9,939 bases of DNA. It comes from Octadecabacter sp. (lineage in GTDB: Bacteria; Pseudomonadota; Alphaproteobacteria; Rhodobacterales; Rhodobacteraceae). Shown piece after piece: positions 1-6,734 of this stretch (positions within the stretch are counted from its first letter, which is position 1; every line of letters starts with the position of its first letter). The notes under the pieces are model-generated. The model did no database searches, was not told the DNA's origin, and saw only the letters and a program-made list of their open reading frames with translations. The translations under genes and the position numbers were made by a program. Where the stretch lies: contig DQCL01000247.1 of NCBI GenBank assembly GCA_003533975.1, positions 1 through 9,939 on the forward strand, in the 5' to 3' direction.

Positions 1-430
1 CTAACTGCGCGGTTGTTGTGTGGGCGTTGCCGACAATCGCCGTAATGCCCCGCCCGATCGCAGCAGGTGTGTTAGGCATGGCACGGATGATAGGGCTTTG
101 CGCACCAAGAACATCGGAAAACGTGGCGATGGAGGTCCCCGCAGCGACGGATAAAAACACTGTGTCGCTGTTGCCCAGCGCCTTCATTGACGGCAGGGCT
201 TCGCCCATCATCTGTGGTTTCACCGCGATCAACGCAATCGCCGGCGCATCCGGCACGCCTTCGTTGATATGGACGCCCGTGCTTTGCAACCATTCTGATG
301 GATATGGGTCCAGCACCCAAACTGAGGACGGCGACAGGCCGTTCGCAAGCCAACCCGCCAACATAGCGGATCCCATTTTCCCACACCCCAGCAGGACCAT
401 GCCGCGTGTTTCAATTGATGCTAGTGACAT
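1..430 (-). CDS. proC: Pyrroline-5-carboxylate reductase, N-terminal part (3' end outside window)
   Basis: This gene encodes the last enzyme of proline synthesis, the NAD(P)H-dependent reduction of 1-pyrroline-5-carboxylate to L-proline in the cytoplasm. The window holds the first 143 residues; the family is usually about 270 long. Residues 11-20 (MVLLGCGKMG) form the Rossmann dinucleotide-binding glycine motif. AVKPQ lies at 69-73, and RAMPNTPA at 116-123 is the family's signature segment at the end of the nucleotide-binding domain. I chose the ATG at 430-428 because GGGGAG sits about six bases upstream and the reading is open from there. The next ATG (residue 11) would cut into the first beta strand of the Rossmann fold. 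It lies 72 bases downstream of the ybjN-domain gene on the same strand and is probably co-transcribed with it. No frame problem is visible. Confidence 0.95.
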   Translation of the reverse strand, partial: MSLASIETRGMVLLGCGKMGSAMLAGWLANGLSPSSVWVLDPYPSEWLQSTGVHINEGVPDAPAIALIAVKPQMMGEALPSMKALGNSDTVFLSVAAGTSIATFSDVLGAQSPIIRAMPNTPAAIGRGITAIVGNAHTTTAQL

Positions 431-502
431 GGAAACTCCCCACCTGTTTGCGCGGATCGTAAGACGCGCCAAGCGGGGGTTCAAGCTGTAGTCGGTATCT
501 GT

Positions 503-1006
503 TTATGCGCGCCCGTAGGCTTCCGAAATGGCGACCTGCAATGCGTCTGCTGGTTTGCGTTCCGCCCATGTGACCAGTTGAAACGCTGGGTAGAAACGCT
601 CGGCCGAAAGAACAGCGGCATTGATCATCGTGTCGATTTGTTCCGGTCCGGCAACCTGCTCACCTGCAAGAACCAAACCATAGCGATAAACCATCAGTTT
701 CTGTTCGGCCCAGTAGGTAAACGCGCCCGCCCAACACATATCGTTTGTCAGGTTCAGGCACTCGTAAAGTTCCGCCATGCGGTCCGCGGGTGGTTCCATT
801 TCAAATGTGCAAATCAACCGCAGGGTTTGGTCGTAGGCAGACCACGCAAGGGTTATGGCATAGGTGCGCCACTGGCCTTCGATCTGAAACGCGATCTGGT
901 CGTCATGGATACGGTCAAATTCCCATGCGTGGTGTTCTGCAATGTGCTCGACCAAGTCGATTGGGTGCGTATCGTCGCCGGTTTCGTAATGCTCGATGAG
1001 TGCCAT
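503..1006 (-). CDS. YbjN domain-containing protein
   Basis: This is a soluble 167-residue protein that reads as a YbjN-domain (DUF1790-type) member of the kind commonly found just upstream of proC in Rhodobacterales. YbjN domains resemble type III secretion chaperone folds, and E. coli YbjN has been tied to motility and stress phenotypes, but no biochemical function is established here. There is no signal peptide or membrane segment. The body alternates acidic and aromatic residues, with a conserved-looking FEMEPPADRMAELYECLN stretch near residues 69-86. I chose the ATG at 1006-1004 because a perfect AGGAGG lies at 1021-1016, nine bases upstream. A start seven codons earlier (1027) would include the ribosome binding site in the coding region. 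The family call is from recollection of sequence style; the operon with proC is inferred from the 72-base gap. Confidence 0.85.
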   Translation of the reverse strand: MALIEHYETGDDTHPIDLVEHIAEHHAWEFDRIHDDQIAFQIEGQWRTYAITLAWSAYDQTLRLICTFEMEPPADRMAELYECLNLTNDMCWAGAFTYWAEQKLMVYRYGLVLAGEQVAGPEQIDTMINAAVLSAERFYPAFQLVTWAERKPADALQVAISEAYGRA

Positions 1007-1144
1007 GCGGTGTAGCCTCCTGTCCAATCCAGAGCGCCTTGGCAGAGGCTATATCTGGTGTACTGCTCAACCGGAAAGGATACATAGCCCCTTCCTTACT
1101 ACATATCGTGCGGTCTGGAGGGGTATTCTGTAAACCCTTTTCTT

Positions 1145-1185
1145 GGGGATAAGCGGGGTTTCGGGCCAAAAATCAGGGGATAAGC
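1145..1185. repeat. Pair of 10-bp direct repeats (GGGGATAAGC)
   Basis: GGGGATAAGC occurs exactly at 1145-1154 and 1176-1185. The 31-base offset is close to three helical turns, so both copies would face the same side of the DNA. On the minus strand they read GCTTATCCCC. The first, extended to TTATCCCCA (1152-1144), differs at one position from the E. coli DnaA box TTATCCACA; the second (TTATCCCCT) differs at two. Whether any protein binds is unknown. Confidence 0.5.
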
Positions 1186-1194
1186 ATCTTTTTT

Positions 1195-1212
1195 AGGTTA
1201 AGTTGTTAACCT
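1195..1212. repeat. Inverted repeat, 7-bp arms
   Basis: AGGTTAA (1195-1201) and TTAACCT (1206-1212) pair perfectly around the four-base loop GTTG. It lies about 30 bases past the ycjF-like stop. For minus-strand transcripts the stem is followed by A residues, not U, and for plus-strand transcripts the T run (1189-1194) precedes it. It therefore does not fit an intrinsic terminator in either direction. A protein-binding dyad or an mRNA 3' stem are alternatives. Confidence 0.45.
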
Positions 1213-1241
1213 TTCACCCGACTTCCAGAGGCATATTAACG

Positions 1242-2243
1242 TTAATCGGCCTTGGAGCTTCCGCCGAACAGACCCGTCAACGCACGTTTCACGAGCGAGG
1301 TCACAGACGGTTTGCTTTCCGTTGTGAAGGCCATTGGACGGCAGACTTCCATCGCAGCGACACCTACACGCGCCGTCAACGCCCCGTTGATAATGCCCTC
1401 CCCAAAACGTCGAGACACTTTGGACAACACGCCGCCACCGGCAACGGAACCAATCAGGTCATCACCGACCGCTACAGCACCCGTCGCCACAAGATGCGAC
1501 AAAACCTGCTTCGTGAGCCGCCAAGACCCCAACGTCCCCGAACGCCCGCCATAGATTTCGGCAATCCGCCGGATCATCCGCATATTCGCAGTCAGGGCCG
1601 TGAACACGTCCGCCAAGGCGAGCGGAACAATCGCCGTTACAGTCGCGACTTGCCGCGCGGCGGCTTCAACTTCGATGCGGGCGCGGGCATCAAGCGGGGA
1701 CAGGATCGTCGTTTCCGCCAAACCCAACAGCCCGTCTGCATCCAGAACATCGCCCTTCCTTTCGGCAAATGCTTCGCGCCCCCATTGGGTGTCATCGCGC
1801 CCGCGATAAAGCGCGTTGATCTGCGCGGTGACTTCACGTGCACGGTTTAGATTGTCATCAGCCAAAGCCTCGGATGCACCCAGTTGGATACGATCCACGC
1901 GGCGCAGGCGCCCGAAGGCCGCCAATTCACGCAATGTGATCAGCAAAAGAACCGCGCAAAAAAGCCCAACGAGGCCAACCGCGATCCAACCCAAAATAGG
2001 GGACCTTGCGAGTAGCCCCATGACAAAGTCCCACGCGGCGACCCCAACAAAGAAACCGACAAGCGAGACAAGAAGCCCCCAGAACCAACGCGCCAATCGG
2101 TTCGGACGTTTAACGGCCATACTCGCCACTCGCTGCATGGCAGCAGGTGTTTGCACGACATCCAGATCAGGAACAGGTGGGGCTGTCGACGGAGTAACGT
2201 CTTCGCCATCTTCGAGGTCAAAAAGAACCGGACCGTTTGTCAT
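1242..2243 (-). CDS. ycjF: YcjF-like membrane protein (TIGR01620 / DUF697)
   Basis: This is a 333-residue inner-membrane protein of the YcjF/TIGR01620 family, partner of the YcjX GTPase encoded immediately upstream. A hydrophilic, acidic and proline-rich N-terminal tail (1-40) precedes two hydrophobic segments at about 54-77 and 83-104. A charged helical region follows (about 105-190), then the conserved DUF697 region (about 195-300), which includes AIVPLALADVFTALTANMRM and the glycine-rich VGDDLIGSVAGGGVLSKVSRRFGEG part. Its ATG (2243-2241) overlaps the TGA of ycjX (2242-2240) as ATGA, so translation is probably coupled. In E. coli the ycjX-ycjF pair belongs to the phage-shock regulon, but its molecular role is unknown. 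No psp gene is visible here, so a link to envelope stress is only by analogy. Length and motifs look intact. Confidence 0.9.
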   Translation of the reverse strand: MTNGPVLFDLEDGEDVTPSTAPPVPDLDVVQTPAAMQRVASMAVKRPNRLARWFWGLLVSLVGFFVGVAAWDFVMGLLARSPILGWIAVGLVGLFCAVLLLITLRELAAFGRLRRVDRIQLGASEALADDNLNRAREVTAQINALYRGRDDTQWGREAFAERKGDVLDADGLLGLAETTILSPLDARARIEVEAAARQVATVTAIVPLALADVFTALTANMRMIRRIAEIYGGRSGTLGSWRLTKQVLSHLVATGAVAVGDDLIGSVAGGGVLSKVSRRFGEGIINGALTARVGVAAMEVCRPMAFTTESKPSVTSLVKRALTGLFGGSSKAD

Positions 2244-3655
2244 AACTTATCACCCAGTAGGAATTGCGCGGCACGATCAAGCCGGATATGCGGCGGCCCG
2301 TCCCCCGGTTTAAGGGTCAGGGGCGCGGGGGCAAAACTCATCACTTCATAATCCGCATCCAGCCAGTTTTCAGCGCCGGAACGCGCAGGGCCAAGTAAAT
2401 GCGCGGGGTCGCTGGGAAGCGCACCGGGATAAAACGCCGCTTGCTTATCTGCGTTCAAAAGCTGGCCACGAACAACGCCAAGGCTCGCACCGTTGTGGTT
2501 GCGGGTGTCTTCTACGGTGGTGCGCAACGCGGCAATCGACATGGCCTGCGTTGTGGCACCTGAAAATTCGGCGCGGTCTTGTGCATCGCGCAGCAAGGCC
2601 TGCGTGATGGCGGTAAGTTGAGGGTGTTGCTGGTGGTGCAAATGATCGGCCTTTGTCGCGGCAAACAGTATCTTGTCGATCCGGCGCCCTTGAAACAGCT
2701 GGCTCAGAAAACTGTTTCGACCGGGGCGAAACGCTCCCAGTATATCACCCATCGCACGGCGCATGTCTTCAACGGCTTGCGGACCGGAATGAATCGCACC
2801 GAGAACATCAACCAGCACGATTTGACGGTCGATCTTGGCAAAATGATCCCGAAAAAACGGACGCACAACGTTGCGCTTATAGCTTTCAAAGCGACGCTCA
2901 AACTCGCGCCAGAGCGACTTGCGTGCGGGTCTTTCAACAAGCGGGAGCGGCGCGAAGGTGAGCACAGGCGATCCTTCAAGATCACCCGGAAGCAAGAACC
3001 GCCCCGGTGTGCAGTCCGAAAACCCCGCCTCACGCGATGCGTTCAGATGGGCCGTGAACGTAGTGGCAAGTGCTTGCGCCTGAGGTTCCTCGAACCCCTT
3101 TGAGGCATCGCAACCATCCAGTTCAGCCGTAAATGCGTCTGAGGCAGGACGCGTGGGCATGCGTGTCAAAACTTCGGCCGACCACGTGGCGAAATCCTTA
3201 TCGAGCAAAGACAAATCTAACAGCCATTCACCGGGATAATCCACAATATCCAAGTGCACCGTGCGCGGGCCTTGCAGCCCACTGAAAAACCCGCTGGGCT
3301 GCACTTTCAGGGACAAGCGCAACTCTGATATCCGCTGGGTGCCTTCGGGCCAATATGGTTGCTTTGCGGTCAGCGCTGCAAGGTGGTTCTCGTAGTCAAA
3401 ACGCGGCACCGTGTCATCCGGTTGTGGCTGCAAATATACCGTTTGAATGCGCCCTGACGCTGCTGCCTGTAACTGTGGCATGCGCCCACGGTTCAACAGG
3501 TTCGCCACCAGAGAGGTGATAAACACCGTCTTTCCTGCGCGGCTTAGCCCCGTCACCCCAAGGCGGATCACCGGATCCGTGAAGGGGGCCGAAAGCGTGT
3601 CTGCTACGGCACCAACGCTGCGCGTGATCGTGTCGGCTACGGTTGTGATCACCAC
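2240..3655 (-). CDS. ycjX: YcjX family P-loop GTPase (DUF463)
   Basis: This is a 471-residue nucleotide-binding protein of the YcjX/DUF463 family. Residues 36-43 (GLSRAGKT) form the Walker A loop, DYPG at 139-142 matches the G3 DxxG motif, and TKAD at 334-337 matches the G4 base-specificity motif. Together these support GTP binding. There is no signal peptide or membrane segment; the protein is expected in the cytoplasm or bound to the membrane through its partner. The start is taken as GTG at 3655-3653, with AAGG about nine bases upstream. A second in-frame GTG follows at once, so the exact first codon is uncertain by one residue. It is first in a two-gene unit with the ycjF-like gene (ATGA overlap) and is transcribed divergently from truA across a 100-base gap. 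Substrate and function are not established. Confidence 0.92.
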   Translation of the reverse strand: MVITTVADTITRSVGAVADTLSAPFTDPVIRLGVTGLSRAGKTVFITSLVANLLNRGRMPQLQAAASGRIQTVYLQPQPDDTVPRFDYENHLAALTAKQPYWPEGTQRISELRLSLKVQPSGFFSGLQGPRTVHLDIVDYPGEWLLDLSLLDKDFATWSAEVLTRMPTRPASDAFTAELDGCDASKGFEEPQAQALATTFTAHLNASREAGFSDCTPGRFLLPGDLEGSPVLTFAPLPLVERPARKSLWREFERRFESYKRNVVRPFFRDHFAKIDRQIVLVDVLGAIHSGPQAVEDMRRAMGDILGAFRPGRNSFLSQLFQGRRIDKILFAATKADHLHHQQHPQLTAITQALLRDAQDRAEFSGATTQAMSIAALRTTVEDTRNHNGASLGVVRGQLLNADKQAAFYPGALPSDPAHLLGPARSGAENWLDADYEVMSFAPAPLTLKPGDGPPHIRLDRAAQFLLGDKL

Positions 3656-3755
3656 GCTTTAGTACCTTTCGTAAAACTATCCCCCTTAAGATAGGGGGCA
3701 CACCGCATGATGTGTAGGGATTGATTTCGTGCGTTTGTCCCCCTAAGCCGCCCCT
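3656..3755. promoter_or_regulatory. Divergent promoter region between ycjX and truA
   Basis: This 100-base gap must carry promoters for both divergent genes. On the plus strand TTGATT (3721-3726) and TAAGCC (3744-3749) are 17 bases apart. If used, transcription would begin at or next to the truA ATG (3756), and truA has no visible Shine-Dalgarno sequence. CCCCCT (3681-3686) and AGGGGG (3693-3698) form an inverted repeat with a six-base spacer. Read on the minus strand, TATCTT inside this element could be a -10 box for ycjX, which would make the dyad a possible operator. All promoter assignments here are by eye. Confidence 0.35.
3681..3698. repeat. GC-rich inverted repeat in the ycjX leader
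   Basis: CCCCCT at 3681-3686 and AGGGGG at 3693-3698 are perfect complements around TAAGAT. In the ycjX direction the stem is followed by ATAGTTTTACG, only a weak U run, so an attenuator is possible but not convincing. It ends about 25 bases before the ycjX start codon. CCCCCTAAG recurs at about 3739-3747 just ahead of truA. Confidence 0.4.
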
Positions 3756-4526
3756 ATGCCTCGTTATGCCCTCAAAATTGAATATGACGGCCAACCCTAC
3801 TGTGGTTGGCAACGCCAAACGAACCTGCCCTCAGTTCAGGGTGCGATTGAGACCGCCTTGGCGAAACTTGAACCACGTGAGCACGCGATTGTCGCGGCTG
3901 GGCGGACAGATACAGGTGTCCATGCGACGGGCCAAGTTGCACATTGCGATATGGATAAAGACTGGGGAACTTTCCGCCTGTCTGAAGCATTGAATTATCA
4001 CCTCAAGCCAGCGCCGGTTTCAATTTCTGCCTGTGCCCGCGTTGATGATGATTGGCATGCACGGTTTTCTGCCCTTGAACGGCGCTATTTATTCCGCCTT
4101 GTGAGCCGCCGCGCACCTCTGGTCTTGGAGGCCGGAAAAATCTGGCAAGTGCGCCAACCGCTTGATCTTGCGGCGATGCAAGAAGCGGCGAAGCGACTAT
4201 TGGGGCGTCACGATTTCACGACATTCCGGTCTACGATCTGTCAGGCGAACAGTCCGATGCGCACGCTTGATGTGCTGGATATTGAACAGATCGAACGCAC
4301 AAACGGGGCGCAAGAGTTCAACTTTCATGTTCGCGCACGGTCCTTCTTGCACAATCAAGTGCGTAGCTTTGTCGGAACGTTGGAACGTGTCGGCGCCGGC
4401 AGTTGGACGGCCGATGACGTGAGCGCGGCGCTGGAAGCAAAAGACAGAGGGCGCTGCGGACCGGTTTGCCCACCGCAAGGATTGTACCTTGCAGAAGTGG
4501 GCTATCCCGAAGACCCATTCGCCTAG
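3756..4526 (+). CDS. truA: tRNA pseudouridine(38-40) synthase TruA
   Basis: TruA converts uridines 38, 39 and 40 in the tRNA anticodon stem-loop to pseudouridine in the cytoplasm. The protein is 256 residues, a normal length. It opens with the typical [18 protein letters not shown] (residues 4-21), followed by the catalytic motif [10 protein letters not shown] with the nucleophile Asp52. SFLHNQVR (about residues 197-204) in the second half is the conserved RNA-binding and active-site segment. The ATG at 3756 begins directly at the family's conserved N-terminus, so an earlier start is unlikely. No Shine-Dalgarno sequence precedes it, which suggests weak or leaderless initiation. It diverges from ycjX. 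Its stop codon overlaps the convergent DUF3726-like gene by four bases (CTAG 4523-4526). In many Rhodobacterales truA lies near fmt/def; those genes are not beside it here. Confidence 0.96.
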   Translation: MPRYALKIEYDGQPYCGWQRQTNLPSVQGAIETALAKLEPREHAIVAAGRTDTGVHATGQVAHCDMDKDWGTFRLSEALNYHLKPAPVSISACARVDDDWHARFSALERRYLFRLVSRRAPLVLEAGKIWQVRQPLDLAAMQEAAKRLLGRHDFTTFRSTICQANSPMRTLDVLDIEQIERTNGAQEFNFHVRARSFLHNQVRSFVGTLERVGAGSWTADDVSAALEAKDRGRCGPVCPPQGLYLAEVGYPEDPFA

Positions 4527-5014
4527 TCGTTATCTGTTAGTCCGGCCCCTGCACCGCCAGCACGCGAACTTTCCGTCTCAGGAACGTGGGTCTTCACGGC
4601 GAGATCATGCAAATGCGTCAATAGCGCCTGCGGGACTGTCCGGCGACCTAAGGGCGTATGTTCATCAGTTGCGCGGTCTTCAAACCGGTGGAATATGGCG
4701 CCATTCGATGTCGCCTCCCAAACGAGCGTTTTGCCGGAATGCACTTCAGCGTTCGCGACATAGGCCACAATTAAGGCTGAGTCCGCCTCGACATTTTTGG
4801 GGCCCTCGCCTGCTGCGACCGCATCCAACGCTTGGGGAAGTGCAATCGCCGCGTTGCCACTCGAACACGGGCACCCCGTAAGCCTATCAAGATCCAAATA
4901 GGCGGTCGCCATTGCCAAATCTTCCGCCAATCCGAGCGGCAAACCACCGCCCCGCGCCGCTTTCAATACCAGTGCCTCGATTTCATTGGCGGACTTTTCT
5001 TGTGCGCTATTCAT
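4523..5014 (-). CDS. DUF3726-like protein
   Basis: This is a 163-residue soluble protein of unknown function. Its N-terminal part ([24 protein letters not shown]) and its end ([18 protein letters not shown]) match what I recall of DUF3726 proteins in Rhodobacterales. That assignment is from memory and not from a search. A GCPCSSGN stretch near the middle carries two cysteines two apart, with no further motif to suggest metal binding. There is no signal peptide or membrane helix. I chose the ATG at 5014-5012 because it overlaps the upstream gene's TGA as ATGA, indicating translational coupling. A GTG at 5035 would add seven residues inside the upstream gene. It is the last gene of a probable operon with the 548-residue protein and the M19-like protein, and its tight coupling suggests the two products act together. 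Confidence 0.75.
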   Translation of the reverse strand: MNSAQEKSANEIEALVLKAARGGGLPLGLAEDLAMATAYLDLDRLTGCPCSSGNAAIALPQALDAVAAGEGPKNVEADSALIVAYVANAEVHSGKTLVWEATSNGAIFHRFEDRATDEHTPLGRRTVPQALLTHLHDLAVKTHVPETESSRAGGAGAGLTDND

Positions 5015-6657
5015 GAGGCAAACACCGGAAGCCACCAGTCGTCAGCGTCCTTCAATTCATCATGCATTGGCGCACCTTGGCAAAGGGTAATCCGCGTCCA
5101 ACGGTCTGATTTTGGGTCAAATTTCGCCGCGCCAAAGAACGCGAGTTTGCAACGCAGCATGTCGATCGGTAGGCAAGTGTCCGCAATGAGATTGTCCCGT
5201 ATTTCCGCATAAGGTGCGCCCTTCAGCGACTGGACGCGACGCATAGCGGCGCGGTGTTCAGGATGAAGCGCAAGGAATTCAGCGACCGTTCCACTTTCGG
5301 GTAATTCCTTGGACATGCATGCCACTTGCCGCGCGATATCAAGCGGGCTTTCAAGCTCTGCCCCTGGTTCTTCATGGCGAAGGCCAAGCCGCGGTTCGGC
5401 TTTAGCTTCGGAGACATACCAAAACTGGTGACAGGCATCCGGCGCGTCATAATCGCAAATTGCCCACGACCAGTCGCGTGTAATCAGTGCGTGTGCGTCC
5501 GCGCACGACATCGCGGTGTCCAAGGTCACGCGGCGTTCGGTTGCCATACCATCTGCCAGTTCATCCACTAGCTCGCCAAAGGGTTCAATCATCAGTGCCG
5601 CGAGGCATTCTTGCGTATCCACCGAGAAATCACTCACCGCTTGCCAGAGCTGCTCAAGTGGTTGGTGTGAGGTCATCAAATCTGGCGTCATCATCGCGGC
5701 AACCTTGGGCCACTCGCTGCGCATCCTATCGATCCGAACTTGACCGATAGCATCCGGCACCTGCCATTCGGCCAAATGCTGTGCGGCACGAATGACCAAT
5801 GCGTAGAGTTTCTCGATTTGCTCCGCGCTTAACCCTTCAACCGCGCGCACGCGGGCAAGCGCCGTTTCACGTGCAGAAACCCACGCATTCAGGAGCATCG
5901 GGTGTGACACAAGAAACGGAGCCATTCCAAGCCCCGTGGAATTGCCTATCCCAAGATGCCGTTTCAAGTGTGGCGCAAGTTTCGCTCCGCCAACGTGTTC
6001 AACCAGATCGTGGGTAAATCCGCGGATCAGCCAAACCGCGAGCATTTCAGCCGCAAACGATCCGCCCATACCATCGCGATTGGCAAAGTCAGCGCGGTCC
6101 GCGATGCCGAATTTTCCGTTGCCATATACGGCGGTCGTGCGCATCAAATAGCCGGTGTCGCGCACGAGCGTTTCATCGGGTTGTTCGCCCGCGCGCAGAC
6201 GTTCAACTGTATGGGCAAACAGGCGCACGGACTTATTTGCACGGCTTAGAACCAAATCGCGCGCCGTGAACCGTGCCGCTTCTTGTTTAGGGGCGCTCGC
6301 GACGATCCGCGCGATTTCGGATGCGTCGGGCACGCCATCATAAAGCACGTAGGTCGTGTCCCACGCGGTTGCGATCACACGGTCTGTGCGTTGATCATCT
6401 GGCAAGTCGGTGGAAACCGCGACGAGGGAATACACGTGCCCGCCGTAAGTCAGCGCATATACGGCATGGCCAAACCCGCCTTCATCGATCGCCCAGACAG
6501 GGCGCGAGACTTCGGCATTTTCAGCTGCCAACCGGCGCAGCAGGACTCGCAAAAACGAAAGCCGCGTTGGAAAAGACGCCCCCATTCGACGCAGGCGCAT
6601 TACCTCACTTGGAGGGCGCAATGGCATTTGTGGTGGGGGCGCATTTGTATCGAGCAT
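5011..6657 (-). CDS. Conserved-looking 548-residue protein of unknown function
   Basis: I do not recognise this protein. It has no signal peptide or clear membrane-spanning segment and is probably cytoplasmic. A basic N-terminal part (residues 11-50, many Arg/Leu/Met) leads into a mixed alpha/beta region with WAIDEGGFGHAVYALTYGGH at 55-74. TTAVYGNGKFGIADR is at 174-188. A glycine-rich GIGNSTGLGMAPF loop at 236-248 could bind a phosphate or cofactor. The C-terminal part holds FWYVSEAKAEPRLGLR (412-427) and ends in [11 protein letters not shown] chose ATG 6657-6655 over the GTG at 6663 because GGCAGGG is spaced about eight bases from the ATG, with the same arrangement as the upstream M19-like gene. 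It lies 77 bases after that gene and overlaps the DUF3726-like gene by ATGA. The 548-codon uninterrupted frame makes it certain to be coding; the function is open. Confidence 0.85.
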   Translation of the reverse strand: MLDTNAPPPQMPLRPPSEVMRLRRMGASFPTRLSFLRVLLRRLAAENAEVSRPVWAIDEGGFGHAVYALTYGGHVYSLVAVSTDLPDDQRTDRVIATAWDTTYVLYDGVPDASEIARIVASAPKQEAARFTARDLVLSRANKSVRLFAHTVERLRAGEQPDETLVRDTGYLMRTTAVYGNGKFGIADRADFANRDGMGGSFAAEMLAVWLIRGFTHDLVEHVGGAKLAPHLKRHLGIGNSTGLGMAPFLVSHPMLLNAWVSARETALARVRAVEGLSAEQIEKLYALVIRAAQHLAEWQVPDAIGQVRIDRMRSEWPKVAAMMTPDLMTSHQPLEQLWQAVSDFSVDTQECLAALMIEPFGELVDELADGMATERRVTLDTAMSCADAHALITRDWSWAICDYDAPDACHQFWYVSEAKAEPRLGLRHEEPGAELESPLDIARQVACMSKELPESGTVAEFLALHPEHRAAMRRVQSLKGAPYAEIRDNLIADTCLPIDMLRCKLAFFGAAKFDPKSDRWTRITLCQGAPMHDELKDADDWWLPVFAS

Positions 6658-6671
6658 GCCCACACCCTGCC
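6655..6671 (-). promoter_or_regulatory. Ribosome-binding and start region of the 548-residue gene (copy 1 of a shared 17-mer)
   Basis: Read on the minus strand this is GGCAGGGTGTGGGCATG, ending in the start codon. The M19-like gene has the same 17 bases with one difference (7732-7716). AGGG is a plausible Shine-Dalgarno core about eight bases from the ATG. Confidence 0.55.
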
Positions 6672-6734
6672 AGAGAGTGCCGACCAGTCAACATCTAAAA
6701 TCGACAGCTTTGCGCACAAAACGTCGCGTGCCGA

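Larger units (their letters stand above)
1007..1241 (-). promoter_or_regulatory. Intergenic leader of ybjN-proC with direct repeat and palindromes
   Basis: This 235-base gap lies between the ycjF-like stop and the ybjN start and should hold the promoter for ybjN-proC. It contains GGGGATAAGC twice (1145-1154 and 1176-1185, start to start 31 bases). It also contains an inverted repeat AGGTTAA-GTTG-TTAACCT at 1195-1212 and a palindrome ATTAACGTTAAT at 1235-1246 that overlaps the upstream stop codon. I could not identify a convincing -35/-10 pair by eye on the minus strand. No credible small gene was found in it. Confidence 0.4.

Noticed and set aside
450..469. Short GCGCG/CGCGC stem between the ybjN and proC genes
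   Set aside because: The five-base stem with a ten-base loop and no U tract is within chance expectation in GC-rich DNA.
1189..1212. T run plus hairpin as an intrinsic terminator for the ycjX-ycjF unit
   Set aside because: For that direction the hairpin is followed by A residues instead of a U tract. On the opposite strand the T run precedes the stem.
1203..1850. Long 215-codon open frame on the plus strand opposite the ycjF-like gene
   Set aside because: It is an arginine-rich, low-complexity shadow frame in GC-rich DNA, wholly antisense to a gene with clear family motifs.
5012..5035. Earlier GTG start (5035) for the DUF3726-like gene
   Set aside because: The ATGA overlap at 5014-5011 is a standard coupled start, and the seven extra residues are the antiparallel-free tail of the upstream gene's region without a ribosome binding site.
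6658..6663. Earlier GTG start (6663) for the 548-residue protein
   Set aside because: The AGGG element would be only about two bases from that GTG but is well spaced for the ATG at 6657. The neighbouring M19-like gene uses the same arrangement.
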